Part shown: piece after piece, positions 1-11,886 of the stretch
Position numbering within the stretch: position 1 is the stretch's first letter
How the letters are laid out: each line of letters opens with the position of its first letter
Assembly (NCBI GenBank): GCA_029931535.1
Contig: JAQPZY010001664.1
Coordinates: 1,420,501 to 1,484,500 of the forward strand
Direction of reading: 5' to 3'
Length of the DNA: 64,000 bases
Origin: Margaritifera margaritifera
Taxonomy: Eukaryota; Mollusca; Bivalvia; Unionida; Margaritiferidae
Translations under genes and position numbers: made by a program
Notes under the pieces: model-generated
What the model was told of the DNA's origin: nothing
What the model saw: the letters and a program-made list of their open reading frames with translations, nothing else
The model's database searches: none

Positions 1-164
1 GATACACGAAAGAAGGTAATAAATCTGTTGAATCTTATTGGCTCTAAATCATAAGACCGAAACTGATTTGACAATCTTATAAAGTTTAGAACATTTCTCG
101 TCTCTTCCATTATTCATTCAATAGATTTCTTTCAGGAGTAAAAAAATGAAATAAATCCCTTCAC

Positions 165-380
165 AATTGGTTGGTTGGTTGGTCGGATGGTGTGTAACCA
201 TACCTCAGCACAATAATGACTATTTAGTGTAATACCATTCAGAATAAAGTGACTTGGTCAATGACACACCACGGCAGCTGAAAAGGGCTGATCTGGGCAT
301 TGATTTGAATCCGCAACCCACATATTCTGGGTCTGGCGCGCTAAAAGAGGACGCCTCTACTGCTTTGCTTCCACACACTA
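165..380 (-). mobile_element. tRNA-derived SINE with (CCAA)n tail
   Basis: Read on the minus strand, the segment has a tRNA-like head with a B-box-like GGATTCAAATC, then a conserved core (GTGTGTCATTGACCAAGTCA, followed by CTTTATTCT), and ends in CCAA repeats near position 165. The same core occurs at 11.76, 28.95 and 42.7 kb in this window, which marks an interspersed family. The head is too diverged to fold as a working tRNA. The element is non-autonomous and would depend on a LINE for mobility. Confidence 0.6.
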
Positions 381-1807
381 CTACATTATATAGTTATGTT
401 CCTTGTAAACATTCGCGCAGGCAGGTGCGGAGAATGCACTGCATACAGACGTTCAATATAATTGGCATATTACATCCCTTCACAGGTAGAGACTAGCAAA
501 ACTCCAACAATAGTCAAGAAACATGCAAATATTTTTATTATTTTACACAACAGTATGTGCACTGGTTGCTACAGACATATTGATTAGGAGCTGCAATCTA
601 ATTTTCAACTCACAATCCTGTTAGAACTTGAGAAACTCATGTGGCAGTTAGCCAATCCCAACACATACCAGCATTACATACAGTCATGGGATTTCCTTTA
701 TTCTTCTTTTTTATAAGCTATTACATATTTTCGTTTGACTTTATCGTATGTGTGCTTTGTGTCCACTTTCACTATTTGTTCTGGCATGCACATCTTGGAA
801 AGCTTAGGAAATAAAAAATGTAGTTAACGAATTGCCGATAGACATGTTGAATATGGACACTAAGTTAGTCATCGCATATGATAAATATAGATGATTAAAC
901 AAACATACGTACATATATACATACTACTACTGCTATTACTATACACATATTAATCCTTTTTACTTAATGAAACATACATTTTGTTCTGAATGTAAAGTTA
1001 TACATACCATTCTCTGAACCAGAGTAGGCTATTTCTACAAGCAATCTTGAATCCTGGTATTATGCTTTTTAGGAAATTCCAAGGTTTCTAGTATACAATG
1101 AAATGTTCGAAATCGCATTTGAAGTTGTAAAGCTCACAGTCTTGTATTCTACTTGTTTCTTCTATAAGTTCATGTGGTGTATATTTGTTAACGTTAGCCT
1201 TGCTGCAGATAAATATTGTGTTAGCCTCGCTTTAATGTTGTGTCCACATCTAGATGAATTAATTATATTTCTTTTGTTTTTGCTTGACGTTTTACTTTTA
1301 CCATATTTTCTTTTCAGCTGTGATTTAATATCACCCGTACATTTCAATTTATTAATGAATATATGTATGTTAATTTTCCATTCTTCGTTCATTTACAGCT
1401 CGCACACCTATTTATGCTATATTTACAATATAAACACTTCCTTATATACCCATGTGAAGAGTGTACAATAAATATAAATAGTTGTGGGGGAAATACCCTT
1501 AGTAAAGGTATATTTATAATGAGATCACTTATAGATTGAATTCCCAGTGATAACGTGTTCCATTTAAAAAAGGAAGTTTTATTCACATAGGTAATACATC
1601 GTAAAACGTCAACATGTGACTGGTCACCTGTAAATATCTGTTGGCAAACATTACAAAAATACCAGCCCATTTGGTTGATCCATTGTTGTCTCGCTGACAA
1701 AAGTATATGAGACATAACTTAATAGGGATCTTTGTTGGTGACGCTGGGTTTTTGGTTTTGTTTCTTATGGGTTTAACGCTATTGTTTCAGAATATGATAG
1801 GCTATAC
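381..1807. other. no gene recognised
   Basis: AT-rich DNA. The open frames on either strand (for example about 1103-1471) lack recognisable motifs, have low-complexity hydrophobic composition and overlap each other on opposite strands. I see no convincing feature here. Confidence 0.5.
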
Positions 1808-1999
1808 ATGGCGGCCAGTATATTTGGTGGAGGAAGAGCCCGGGAAATCCCCGGGAAGAACCAACGGCCCACATTAATATACTGGCAAGCTTTCTCACAC
1901 ACACAAGTCGGCTGAGCAGAGAATCGAACCCACGCGGACAGAGGTGTGACGTCAGCGATCTGTAAAGGCGAGCGCCTTAGACCACTCGGCTTCCTGGTG
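1808..1999 (-). mobile_element. tRNA(Leu/Ser)-like SINE
   Basis: On the minus strand the segment starts with a tRNA-like head: GCCGAGTGGTCTAAGGCGCT resembles a class II (Leu/Ser) A-box and GGTTCGATTCT a B-box. The body that follows contains CCCGGG motifs and ends in a copy of CCAGTATAT, whose inverse lies about 50 bp away. The head lacks a paired acceptor stem, so I call a SINE rather than a tRNA gene. It belongs to a different subfamily from the other SINEs in the window. Confidence 0.65.
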
Positions 2000-4275
2000 G
2001 CTGGTAACTTTTGTTTTACAGTGGGCTGAATTTTCGATAAATCTTGTTTTGTTTCCAGTAAGGTTTCATCAGTGCCTATCTTTGTTCCTTTTGTAACAAG
2101 CGAGTCATCATTTTCCGCCGAAATTTTATTTTCCTAATGCTTTTAATAACAGAAAGATTTTATATCTAACAATTATACACTATCTTTTCAAGTTAAGAAT
2201 TTTCAGGGATGAAGCAGCTTCAGTGATTTTTTGAACACATAGTTCAGCAGTACATCAATATCACTTCTAATATTTGCTGAAGTAAACTAACAAAAGTAAT
2301 AAGCATAAACTAGAACATTATCACAAACATGATGACAATATTTGATATGAAAACAAGAAAAATCTGAAAATTGTAGTAAAAACTTGTTATGATAATTTCA
2401 TATTTTAGTATTGAAGAAAGCTGTTATATTTCAGCTAGGAAACAGAACCAACTAGTAAACCCAAACTTGTTCTCACACTAGTCTTGTGGGGATAGGATGC
2501 GAAAGTCAATTGGTGGACTTAGAAAAATGCACACCAAGTCCAACTTAACAGTAAAATGGTTTACATTTAATCTTTCAGGAATAATGCAAATTATGGAAGT
2601 AGTATCCAAGTGACGATTTTAAGTATATCTGCTTTTGGTTTTGACTGATTTTCCAACTGTCAAAATTGCTCTAGAAAAACATACTAAGTACAAACTTTGA
2701 AAGATGCTGCAGCTCCCTTTCACTCCGTTGCTACACACACATGAAGATAACGTGTTAACCACTCATTACTATCAGCTTTAAACAAAAAATCAAATACAAT
2801 AGCTAATCAAGATCCCGCTACTTCTAGATTACAATTTTTGCATTCCAAAATCGTGTATTTAAATTCCAAAATAATGTGTTGCTACAAGTTCGAGGGTAGA
2901 CTGATTCTACAGTAGAAAAGAAGACAAAATATGAGTGGCCTAGAAATTTGGCGGCACGGTGTTTCTGTGGCAAACACTAAGACACAAAATTTAGTAAGTT
3001 GTTTCTTCAAAAAGGCAAAGTCTGGACTCATCCAACAGGGGCTTGCATTTTGTTCAGTCACGGCACATTTTTATCATGCAACACACCATGCATATTTAGA
3101 TAATCTCCGGTTAACTCAGACAAACATACAGGCACAATCGACTTGAACAATTCTTTAAAAGTTAGATCGGCAGTCCAATCTTGTGTCCCATACTTTTGTT
3201 GACGACACACGGCATGACATAATGAAAGCAGCATTGAGTGCAGACTATTATAAGATGTTGTTAATGCGTTTCATTTCACTCATTTGCTATTCTAAAATTT
3301 GAGTAGAGTCAAGGTTCTGCAACCTTTGACTACACAACCATTTATTCAGGAAAAACTCCAAAATTTTCAAAACATCTCTGGATTGTAACTATTTTGGTGA
3401 CTGACAATAGACGCTGGCGGTAAAAGAGTTACTTTTGGTTTGATTGATAAAATGTTTGCCTTCAATATTTTGTTCAGCAGGCTTAGGCTTCGTCTCGAGA
3501 GCTTAAATAACAATGCAAATTAATATAATCATGTCTATATACATAGCCAATGACATCGATTCAAAACACGCCTCAATTCTATTCATAATGCTTTTCAACT
3601 CATTAGTCGATATTCAGTCTCTTCGATATCCTCCTCTAACCATCTATCGTGTATTTGTCTAATGCAAATAACAGATTCATGATGCTTAATAAATCCATGA
3701 TACTTCGGTTCAAGTCGTCTATATTCTCATTTAAAATCATAAAGGTTTGAAAGTAAACTGTAGGCTTCTTCAGCTGAATTTTTTTATTTGCTTTGTCAAA
3801 AATCCCCAACAATAGTTTTAAACCGAAGTTGTTGTATTTTTTCTTGTTGTTTCTCTTCGGTTGCTGTAATTGAAGGCAAAGGCGTTACATATCTTAATGC
3901 GTTCAATTCATCTAACTTGTTCGGGTGGTTGCTCTTAAAGCGCATGGTCAAATGCCCTATCTCTCAATGTGTGACACCAATAAGGACACTGCTTACGCAT
4001 TTACAATTTATTTTAGTATGAAATTGAAAGCGCTAATTGTCACAAATAGATAATAACTAATTACCACATTAAAGTATCCGAAATGCCATACTAATTTCAG
4101 TGAATGTTGCTTTTGTCGCTAAATGTATCAAAATGGCAACAACTGTGTGAGGAAATCAGTGAATTGAAAAATAATACAACAAATAAAATACAAAAATGAA
4201 ACAAACCCTTCAAATAAAAATATTTGAAGAATCTATAGTGCATTATATATATCCCTCAGGATTGCTGAGGATAGT

Positions 4276-4277
<2 letters not shown>
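2000..4277. other. no gene recognised
   Basis: Low-GC intergenic sequence. Short open frames at 2931-3146 and 3788-4021 show no domain, and no splice or repeat structure was found. Confidence 0.5.

Positions 4278-4370
<93 letters not shown>
4278..4370. repeat. (TA)n microsatellite
   Basis: An almost uninterrupted TA dinucleotide array with one G interruption near the right end. The apparent Tyr-Ile ORF across it is an artefact. Confidence 0.95.
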
Positions 4371-6747
4371 GTGGTAAACGATGTAAAATGTGTCAAATAT
4401 TAAATAGATGAAGCGTCGAGTTTAAATTAGCAAAAGAATTTTGGAAAACAAATGACGTTTAGATGCTATGCAATCGTTATACAAATAAGGACAAAGCTGA
4501 ATGCACAAGAAAGATGCAAATTCATTCGATGCAATTTCACATGAACTAAAAAATACACGATAAATTGATGTGTGAAAAACTGATTAGTGCAATAATTGCA
4601 TGAAGCAATTAGCGATTAGAAAATAAATACTAAAAGCAAATGGAAGCTACAAACTTGAACAAATTCAGTCAATATAAATATATTCCTAAAAATGTTTCAG
4701 GATACAATGGCTAATCTCTATAATACTAAACCACTGTGTGATATGTTAAAACTTCAGTGTCTCAAGGCATGAAAATAACAATGTGTGAATGTGGACAATT
4801 TCTGAAAATTATGTCAAGGAATTTACGACTAAAGTCAAAGACATAATATATTTACGAATGAAATTCTGTCTTTCTGTTGCAGATATTGAAATTGTCCCAG
4901 GTATTCAAATTATAAGGACTTTTTATTACAGGTGAAAATATGAAATAACAAATGGAATGAATCTACTAACAAAAAAAAAAACATGAATTTTTCACTGTAT
5001 AAGGACAACGTTATGGAGAACAAGATTCATCATTGACTAACTGTATAAAAAAGCACTGAAATTTGACAGAGTAATTAAATCAAAGATAAAGGTGAATATG
5101 GATCATCGCTCAAAATATTCCGGTGAAACAAATATAATGCTTACCAAAGTGCAGTACCAACGGTTGAAAAGGCAACAGGAGTTTGAAAAATGGCGACATA
5201 TCGAGGTGACGAGAACTCCGAAAAGAAAGCCTGAAAATCCAAAACAAAGAGTATTTGAGTAACAGACCTAAGACAGTGCTGAAAAAATGGGGTGGCAATG
5301 TATCACACAACAAGCACAACAAAAACAACAGAGGGAAGTGAGATTCCAGCACATGCAAATGAGAAGGCAGGAAATTAAGATATAAAAAGACGTCCTAATT
5401 TATCCATGTTATTAAGAAGCACAGATTTAGTGGGTAAAAATCAAGACCCCTACGTGCTTTTCTAATCACGATGAAAGAAAATTATTACCAGGAAACTTAA
5501 ATTTGATAACTAGTCCAACTTTCTGTCAAGGTTAGACTTAGGCTATTGAAAGCATCAGAGGCAGGATAGAGCAAAAGGAAATACAAAAGTTGTATCATAC
5601 AACAAGTTTTAAACACACTTGAAATAGATACATTAATCGGTGTGTATCATACAGCAAGTTTTAAACACACTTAAAATTGATAGAGTAATCAGTGCTCTGT
5701 TTGATGGCTCTTGTTACTAAATTTTGGAAAAGCAGCACAAACAGCACAGAATCGGTGTTTGATAGACTCGAAAGTCATTCCATAAACTTTGACACAACAA
5801 ATACAAACCTTTATTTATGAAATTAACCGAATGGCTGAAGAACAAAAAGGTTTATATTATTGTAACATATACGGATAATACATTTTTCTTTCATGCTATC
5901 AGATCAATATAAAACACTTCATATGCAGATTACAAACATATAATTACAAGATACATTCTGAAAAAATACAGGCGTTGGTTTTTAGATGCCCGATAAAAGT
6001 GGAATACATCAAACAATTTGAACATGAATTCGACATATCTGTTAACGTCGATGAAATAGTTGAATATAAATACATCAAGCCTAGAATAATAACTGATGCA
6101 AAGACGCAAATCGCGTAAACATGCTAATCATTTTTCAAAATTATGATGCTGAAGACAACAAAGAAGGAAAGTTTCACAATGTAAGTATAAAGGATCTCTC
6201 GAGATTAGTCGTAAGGCAAATTTGCAAGCACAAAAGTCTTAATCGTTTCAATTCGCTTGAAAAATTAATTAAAAAAAAACGTTTACGTTACGCATTATGC
6301 CTGATGCGGGCTCAGTCGTTAAATTTAAAAATAAATAATATTAACTCAAGTGCCATTCGTTACATATTGTGACTTTTAATTCGTATTGGAAATATGTTCC
6401 AGAGACATTATTGAAAATACCAACACCAAAAAAAAAAATATATATAAAAAAATAATAAAAAATAAATAAATAATAATAATAATAATAATAATAATAATTA
6501 TAAACATATTCCTTCTGACTTTAGTATGTACTTAAAAACAGAACACAAGAATTACAGGTACCGTAATTATTTACAGAGGTATTGATTGGATAAAGGTATT
6601 ATATTAATGATTACGAAGCATGTAGCGATTTTTATACAACACATTAAAGTCGAAGAATGCAATACCTGTGATCTTCACAGATGAAAACAACACACATTTC
6701 ATTTCACCAGACATTTGTTATATCTGTGAAAAAATAATATAAATAGA
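4371..6747. other. AT-rich region with unassigned open frames
   Basis: Stretches at about 5100-5260 (basic, Gln/Lys/Arg-rich, plus strand), about 5950-6118 and 6121-6372 stay open on the plus strand for 50-85 codons and look less random than their surroundings. I cannot assign them to a family. They lie upstream of the polymerase fossil at 7.6 kb and may belong to the same decayed element, but that is a guess. A poly-A/(AAT)n tract lies at about 6420-6500. Confidence 0.3.
5590..5694. repeat. 52-bp tandem duplication
   Basis: Two adjacent copies of a unit containing GTATCATACA and AAGTTTTAAACACACTT, differing at a few positions. Confidence 0.8.
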
Positions 6748-6905
6748 GGATATTTTCTTTTCCCACGTTAATACCGGATATATTTCATCGTGTGGTACAA
6801 GAAACGTGATATTTTAACGAGTGGCGAAGCCACGAGTTAAAATATATCGTTTTTGGTACCACAAGATGAAATATATCCGGTATTTAAACAGGAAAAGAAA
6901 AGTTT
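6748..6905. mobile_element. foldback MITE-like palindrome
   Basis: A near-palindrome of about 158 bp. The left arm (from ATTTTCTTTTCCCACG through ATACCGGATATATTTCATC) reappears inverted on the right (GATGAAATATATCCGGTAT, then GGAAAAGAAA). The centre is GAGTGGCGAAGCCACGAG, itself a short hairpin. Arms of about 70 bp with few mismatches and no coding capacity fit a foldback MITE. The superfamily is unknown. Confidence 0.75.
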
Positions 6906-7378
6906 CTTTATATTATATACCAAACGTGCTACAGAATCTAAGCTTATAAGATTAAACTCGCTCTTCAGCTCAAGACCCCAGCCCCCTTTTCGTAAAATCA
7001 CCTCACTTTCATATGCTGATCATATAAACATCAGTGACTTAAGAGAGTAGTAGGATTGGGGTGACCTAATCTGTCGCAGTAAATTATATTTTTGACATTT
7101 TTGTGAACTATTTGATCATATCTGACCACAAAGCAAGTCCGATTCAGCAATGCGTCACAGCGGATTTATCGTTGTTGTCAAGAAAGTAAGGGGAAATAAC
7201 TCCATAGAGACACAAACGGCGTCGCTTCAAATTTCTTCAGCAAAAATTAATTTCCATGTCTGAAATATAATGCAGTTTCTATTTATTTGTTCTAGCTCAC
7301 AAAGTGCTCGTTTTTGTTGCTGCAGGTATAACTTATGTATGCACACACAATTAAACGTCGCATGGCATCATGGGAAAT

Positions 7379-7440
7379 CTTATATTTTCACATGTGAAAA
7401 TATAAGGATATATTTTTCACATGTGAAAATATAGGAATGA
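7379..7440. repeat. perfect 28-bp palindrome plus partial repeat
   Basis: Positions 7379-7406 are a perfect palindrome centred on CACATGTG. The next about 30 bp repeat the same sequence (TTTTTCACATGTGAAAATAT). This could be the end of a foldback element related to the one at 6748, or a cruciform-forming repeat. Confidence 0.7.
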
Positions 7441-7628
7441 AAAAAATGTGAAAATTATTTCTCCAGTAAGTTTCTATATTTCACGTTTAAGTATATAATA
7501 AATAATAATAATAAAGAAATAAAAATAAAACAAATATGACCTTAAAATTAGGGGCTATGACCACTTGAATGGAATATACAGAGATTATGCTTATGACTAC
7601 AGCACTTTTTGAATTTCAGATATGCAAA

Positions 7629-8200
7629 GTTCATTCGGTGTTTATTCATAACTTGTCCGGTTATGACAGCCACCTGTTAAGACAAAGTCAGTATAATAAG
7701 GTAAATATCATCTCTAACACGAAAGAATAAATGTATTTAATTAAGCAAGGACTTTCTTAGTTGATAGTTTCAAGAAAGAAGGGAACAAAATTACTGTGAA
7801 AACAATAATCTGGTTCGTGGATAGCTATACATCCCTTGAACAACAAGCAAAGAATTTAAACGATTACAAGTTTGTGGAGGTACTAGACATCGATAGCTTT
7901 GAAAAGGATAATACTAAATCTATAAAACCAATATAAATTTGCATTCAGCATTGTTCAGTTCTCACATATTCGATGACGACTATAACTTGGAACATGATTT
8001 AATAGAAGATTTTATGCTGAACACATTCGGCTGTGTCAATATATCGTGAAAAAAGATACATTGATATACTGCAATATCTGTGAGTTTCGCAATGCTTGTA
8101 TGGAAAATTACAAGCTCGATCCTGCCCACTAGTATAGTACTTCAGAACCAGCGTGATCTGTACCAAGCATCGTTTTATAAAACCGCAGCTGTGAAATATT
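7629..8200 (+). pseudogene. protein-primed DNA polymerase B fragment (Polinton-like)
   Basis: The plus strand carries scattered pieces of a protein-primed family B DNA polymerase in shifting frames: HNLSGYDSHLL near 7650, WFVDSYTSLEQQAKNL near 7815, and ICEFRNACMENYKLDPAH near 8080. These fit the exonuclease-domain region of Polinton/adintovirus polymerases. The LDPAH block matches LDPSH of the fossil at 56.4-58.5 kb, and both have the YDSHL-type block. At least three frame changes and several stops show it is dead. The palm domain is not visible; a (TA)n array follows at 8314. The family call rests on motif recognition and needs a profile search. Confidence 0.65.
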
Positions 8201-8310
8201 TTAAAATTTTTTCAAAGAGATAGACTAATATGAGGATGAGTTAGATCTCAACAAACAGCAACTCAGGCATATTTTATTTTCGACTCAAACATTGCTTAAA
8301 AATCCGCTGA

Positions 8311-8313
<3 letters not shown>

Positions 8314-8396
<83 letters not shown>
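8314..8396. repeat. (TA)n microsatellite
   Basis: Pure TA dinucleotide array just downstream of the polymerase fragment. Confidence 0.95.
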
Positions 8397-8398
<2 letters not shown>

Positions 8399-9519
8399 TC
8401 GCCGAAACAGTTGAGAAACCATCTAAGGAGAAAGACGGTTATTACGGTACGCCAAAGAATGCACTTCATTATTAGCAAAGTAAACATTCGATATCAGAAA
8501 ATGATTCTATTGTTTGCAAATCAAATCAAGAACAAGGGTTTAGGTTTTTCCGCATTTTACAGTCATCATTAAAAACAGTTTAAGTTCGTCATTTTTCAGT
8601 TTTACATTGCACCACTATTCCAATATTTTAAAATGAAATTCCTCCCAAAGCTTAAGGAGGTCACTTTTGTACCCTGATTATTTCTGCACTTGGTACTGCT
8701 TTCATTGCGTCATACAGGATGTTGTTAAACAAAAATGAGATTTAAGATTAACAGGACTTACAAATTGACTTTTGAAGATTTGTTGAAGTCGTTTGTACCT
8801 GTAGGTTTGCCCGAGTTCACCAAGGACTATCTAATTAGGTTTGGTTCGTTGCCTGATAAGATCGTACCGTGACTGAACAAAGTGCAAACAGTTGTTGATT
8901 TAAACATATTTTTGTTGCAAACAATGCGATTGGGATTGGCTAGAAAATTCTAACAACGTATTAACGCCTTACCTAAACAGAGAATACTTTCTATTACAAC
9001 ATGTTTAGGATGGCTGGCATATGTACAAAATTAATTTCATAAATACATATCACAACGGCTCTATTGAAAAATGAAAAAGAGGAGTCAAGAAAATAAAAGA
9101 AGGTAGAAGAGAAGAATCTAGATCCTATGTCATAGATTCGTAGTTGGATTATATTATTCTACTGAAACACCTATAATTCGATTTGTTTGCTCCTTCGTTA
9201 GTTTGGACTTCCTCTTAATAAAAGATCAAAATTTAAATTTAAATTCGATTGTTTTTAAATAAGGTAATAATATGTGTCTTTGATTAATATAGATGCGGTA
9301 TAAAAAGAAATAATGTTCATTGGATTCGGCGCCTTCTCCACATACATAGACGGCAGTGCCGCTTAAACCTACTCTGTAGAGATACCTTTGAAGGGAGCTG
9401 GAATTATTCCTCAGATTTGCGTATATAATCGATAATTTTTCTACCACCATGCCAACTCCCGATACTGTTAAATAAAATAGAAGAAAAATTTAGAACGGGA
9501 TAATGAACACTGAAGTTAT
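8397..9519. other. no gene recognised
   Basis: Short open frames remain on the plus strand (for example about 8736-8870, containing FTKDYLIRFGSLPDKI) and could be more of the decayed element to the left. No family could be named. Confidence 0.35.
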
Positions 9520-10140
9520 AGTTGCATCTCAAGGACATATACATCTTCCGATTGTGGCAAATATTGATTTTTGCTATGACAATGATCCTACCTCCCACTA
9601 GTATCTGCTATTTTCTTTAAACATTGTATATTGTGATCTTGAACCAGTACATCTCACGAATGAATCGTAAATGTTTGCGTATCATTATTTGTACACTACG
9701 AGATGTTAATTGGATTAAACCTACGTTTTATAATACATTGGTAAAACTGGGACTCAACATTGAGATACTAATCTTAAATTGGACTTTTAATAATTTTAAA
9801 GAAAGACAAATTTTGAATGGAGTAAGTATGCGAGTTGAGAAGTTTTATGAAGGCGAGACCTGGTCTCGCATTATTGTATAAGTATACGGGAAAAATAGCA
9901 TAACGTCGCAACGTTGGGATGTTTGGTAGGATTTTCTATGCTACTGAAACACCTGGATGGCTTTGCAACGATGAGCCAGTGTTACAAAGAGTTATAAATC
10001 ATGCAAACAGAACAAAATCTGACGTCAGATCATAAAAAGCCTACACTGTTTACAAATAGCAAACACGTCTATAACCCAGGCAAGCAAACTACGTTTAAGT
10101 ACATTCGCGGAGGAGATGAATGTATGTATGTAACTATTTT
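9520..10140 (+). repeat. diverged duplicate of the 14.9-15.65 kb segment (copy 1)
   Basis: Two blocks match the region at 14.9-15.65 kb in the same order: a left block with GCAAATATTGATTTTT and TATCTGCTATTTTCTTTA, and a right block with AATCATGCAAACAGAACA and AAATAGCAAACACG. Identity by eye is roughly two thirds. In the right block both copies read as similar peptides (INHANRTKSD here, MNHANTAKSE there), so this may have been coding. Function unknown. Confidence 0.5.
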
Positions 10141-10828
10141 CCGCCTTGCGAGCGTTCGCGTAAGATGCATAGAAACAAATAGCTCCGTAAAACTTTGTTC
10201 TTGTAATTAATTTTTGCTGATATCGTCTTTGTAAATATCCACAACCAAACATCATGTATATTCTATAAAGTCATTACGTTTTTGTCTTTTGTTCTTGTCT
10301 CGTTTGTGTAATCGTAAAATGTAGCTTTGTGCCCTTGAGATATGATGGATTAGGTAGATTCCGAAAGCGTTTGGGCTGCTTTCACGCCAGTTTTCTCAGC
10401 ACGATTTCAAGAAAGTAATATGGAGGGAGCTGTTCAAAAAGATGTATAAGTGCGTTTATGAGGTCGGCAGAGAAACAAAAAGTGCCACAATAATCTGAAC
10501 TGTCTTCTAGAGAAGACCTACACGCCTAAATGAATAATATCAACCGGCTACAACTCGTTGGTATCATACTTTCCTGCAGAAAACCATTTTCGTTTTCTCT
10601 GTCAGCATACCCATATGAAACCATTCTAAATATAAATCCAGTGACTTGGTGCATATAGTTGAGTTTCAGCTAGTGAATTCCCTGAGTTCTTTCCTCGAAT
10701 CTTTTCCATCCTGTTTTTTCCGAGAGGACGAGCGCATAGTCGAGTGGATTATGAACCTGGTGCATGACAACTAGGCGATAGTTGCCGTTACTAGCGTCAC
10801 AAGTTCTATTACTGTCAAAAGAATTTGC
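10141..10828. other. no gene recognised
   Basis: No motif, repeat or splice structure was found in this stretch. Confidence 0.5.
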
Positions 10829-10833
10829 TCTCC

Positions 10834-10897
<64 letters not shown>
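10829..10897. repeat. (CT)n-(TA)n compound microsatellite
   Basis: A short CT array passes directly into a TA array. Confidence 0.95.
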
Positions 10898-10899
<2 letters not shown>

Positions 10900-11081
10900 T
10901 CTTCTGTGCTTATGAATAGTAAAGACAAAACAAAGGATGTGTCATTAATAGCAGAAAAAGACTTTGTCATTTATCTCTACAAAGAACAGGCTTTTGCGTT
11001 CGATCTATTATTCACGAACCTTTAGTCCATGAGTCGATAGGTCAGGCGGTACTACTCAGTAAGCCAAAACCACTCTTGTCA

Positions 11082-11082
<1 letters not shown>

Positions 11083-11142
<60 letters not shown>
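11083..11142. repeat. (TA)n microsatellite
   Basis: Pure TA array, about 185 bp from the preceding one. Confidence 0.95.
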
Positions 11143-11144
<2 letters not shown>

Positions 11145-11761
11145 GAAAACAGGAAAAACAGAACATTCACGATGGCCTATCCAACCAAATAAATAACGTA
11201 TCTTTTTCCCATTTTAGCTACAATTACAAGGCTAAAATTAGCGTTTCGACGTTTCCATTAGTTTCTTAATTTATATAATGTAATGTTAGCTTTTTGTATT
11301 GATATGTTCAGATGTATTTGTACTTTGCGGTGAAAATTCAATCGAAACGTAATTTCATAAAAAAGATAAATATCTTAGAGCTCTATAAATCCAACCTAGG
11401 TAATAATCTTATTTTTATTGAATTCTATTAAATGTCTATAAGCATCCTAGGAAAAAAGGGAAGTTACCTGACAATGAAGGAGTTTATGAATTCAGACGCT
11501 CGCTGTTGGGAACGGGCATGCTTCTGATTCTAAAGCAGGCAGATACAACCATCAACGTTTTTGAATGTTCAAATATCAAGTTGTGATTGGACCATGTGAG
11601 ATTGTAAGATGTTCTTCGACCACATGTCAATATATATAATCAAGACCACATCCCACAAGTATGCATTAGATATATTGACATCAAATAATGTTACTATGTT
11701 GTCTTTTGGTGTGTTGCGACACATCAAGAACTACATGGTTATCGTGCAGAGTCAAGTACAG
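11143..11761. other. no gene recognised
   Basis: AT-rich sequence without recognisable coding or repeat structure. Confidence 0.5.
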
Positions 11762-11886
11762 TAAAGCGCCTTGCTCAGGGAAACATCACGAAACCGACCT
11801 GGGTTGATCCGTTGGCAGGATTCGAACACTTCCCTTTTGGTCGTGAACCAGACACACTAACTACTGAACCATCGCTGCTCCGCAGA
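11762..11886 (-). mobile_element. tRNA-derived SINE
   Basis: On the minus strand: a tRNA-like head (GATGGTTCAGTAGTTAGTGT, then B-box GTTCGAATCCTG) followed by a core ending CCTGAGCAAGGCGC. The head resembles the SINE at 42.64 kb (CCAGTGGTTAAGGTGTTGGA), and the core matches CTTGAGCAAAGC there. The same family is present at 165-380 and 28.95 kb. Confidence 0.7.

Noticed and set aside
1920..1999. Functional tRNA-Leu or tRNA-Ser gene on the minus strand
   Set aside because: A- and B-box-like motifs are present but there is no acceptor-stem pairing, and a SINE body is attached.
4196..4411. Open frame encoding Tyr-Ile repeats (also at 10825, 51525, 54279 and 59240)
   Set aside because: These frames only translate (TA)n arrays.
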